A stretch of DNA of 64,000 nt from Saxidomus purpurata (Eukaryota; Mollusca; Bivalvia; Venerida; Veneridae): contig JAFMSR010000003.1 in assembly GCA_022818135.1 (NCBI GenBank), positions 37,368,854-37,432,853 on the forward strand, read 5' to 3'. This document shows, in pieces, positions 63,033 to 64,000 of the stretch (position 1 is the first letter of the stretch; every line of letters starts with the position of its first letter). A program made the translations under genes and the position numbers. The notes under the pieces were generated by a model. It had not been told where the DNA came from. It did no database searches and was given only the letters and a program-made list of their open reading frames with translations.

Positions 63033-64000
63033 AAATAAAGGACTGGTTTTCAGTTGTCAAAAAAGTAGTTCCTGTTACAGAGACTGGTTCCTGTATTTGA
63101 GACTTCTGCAATTAAACAGAAATCTGATTTCTGTTTTCTAGAACCTTAAATATACATATATGATAGTAAATGTATGTCAGTTGTCAACAGACAGTGTTGA
63201 GAATTATGCATTTACAGCTTACACTTTTCTTTGTTTCTGTATATACAGCTTCTTGCAGCCTACAGTCTCGCCAAAAAAATTCAAAGCTTTCAGTTTGACA
63301 GTTCAGAGTGAAAATTGTGAAGCTTTTTCTTTAGCTTAATGTATTAAATATTGCATTCAACTACTGTCAAACCTGTGAACAAAGACCAGAAGCTTGAAGA
63401 AGATAAAACAGGTCTTGTTGGCAGTTGATTGTTATCCATAGATGTTTCTACCACAAATATGGCAGTTTTCTCAGTGCTGGTCTTAGCTCAGAGGGAGCTG
63501 CGTATTTGGATGTAGTTTTTTCCATAGGCTTCACTTTAATAACATGTAATTTTTCCCCAGTATATGTACTTTAAGACAAGAAGCAGGACTAGATTAATTC
63601 AACTGGACCAGCAACTTGTATCAGTGACATGTAAGCTAATGTAGTCAGGATATACAAGTATAGTTTCTGTTTTATTTATAGCTCAGTTTCAGAGCTGTAA
63701 TGTTGTTGTTTTTGTATTTATCAAATTCCTCTATACCAAAAACATGTGATCTTATACTAAAGCATTCACAGAACAATATTTGCATTATGGGATAATATAC
63801 ATATGTATTATATTTGCAACTGAAGTGTTACTGCACAGAGCTAAGCTGTTCATAAAATTGACATAGTTTATACATGTATACAAATGTTTATAGACTAGAT
63901 ATTTCTCTTAAATCCTACAAGTTCATAATTATGTACTGTAATCAGATATTACTTACCTAAGTGTTTTGGTAGGTTACTATGACAACTTCTTATTCTGCTT
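63033..64000 (+). other. Probable VPS13 3' UTR and downstream
   Basis: No ORF or repeat recognised. AATAAA at 63033-63038; other AT-rich signals are present but the cleavage site is not evident. Confidence 0.5.

Overview
The window is animal nuclear DNA: AT-rich, with small exons (21-237 nt) separated by long introns full of repeats. Encoded proteins, the repeat families and the tRNA-derived SINEs all point to a mollusc, most likely a bivalve; a heterodont/venerid clam is a weaker guess from repeat style. Almost the whole window is one plus-strand gene, a VPS13A/C-type bridge-like lipid transfer protein. I could join 37 coding exons (9193 to the TGA at 63032). Their phases agree at every junction and give 4,503 nt, i.e. 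the C-terminal 1,500 residues, about half of a full-length VPS13A. The 5' half of the gene lies to the left of position 1.

Layout. 1-9192 is intron: a palindrome, a 44-bp satellite array, then a complete LTR retrotransposon (1346-8466) with 1.7-kb near-identical LTRs, a 4-bp target duplication, a tRNA-Leu-like primer site, one Gag ORF with a CCHC knuckle and no pol, so a non-autonomous element. 9193-26834 holds exons 1-9, covering the linker and the start of the VAB (adaptor-binding) region, with several MITE-like and Helitron-like elements and a 42-bp minisatellite between them. The 8-kb intron 9 contains a nested, intronless, same-strand gene for a Cys-loop (nicotinic-type) receptor subunit (30010-31290), plus a Helentron-like element and a hAT MITE nested in another repeat. 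34886-43811 holds exons 10-21 (rest of VAB, start of the C-terminal rod). 43812-51544 has only one 48-nt exon and a nest of repeats, including a 931-bp duplication inserted into a SINE with a 25-bp target duplication. 51545-63032 holds exons 23-37: end of the rod, the ATG2-like/DH-like helices and the PH-like domain.

The observation I find most unusual is that two minisatellites inside this gene are made from its own exon-intron borders. About 20 copies of a 40-bp unit containing the exon 8 end and its GTAAGT donor follow exon 8. Seven copies of a 55-bp unit containing the acceptor and the first codons of exon 17 precede exon 17. Both are arrays of decoy splice sites next to the authentic one.

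Second theme: many intronic repeats share a plan of a 5' hairpin of C then G runs, a (GTCY)n microsatellite, 146-175 bp tandem units, a small 3' hairpin and a CTAG|TT end. This matches non-autonomous Helitron/Helentron (HINE, DINE-1, mini-me, Pearl) elements. Several stretches of long G and T homopolymers (10273, 13680-14110, 36750-36890, 41940) look like poor consensus and should not be read as biology.
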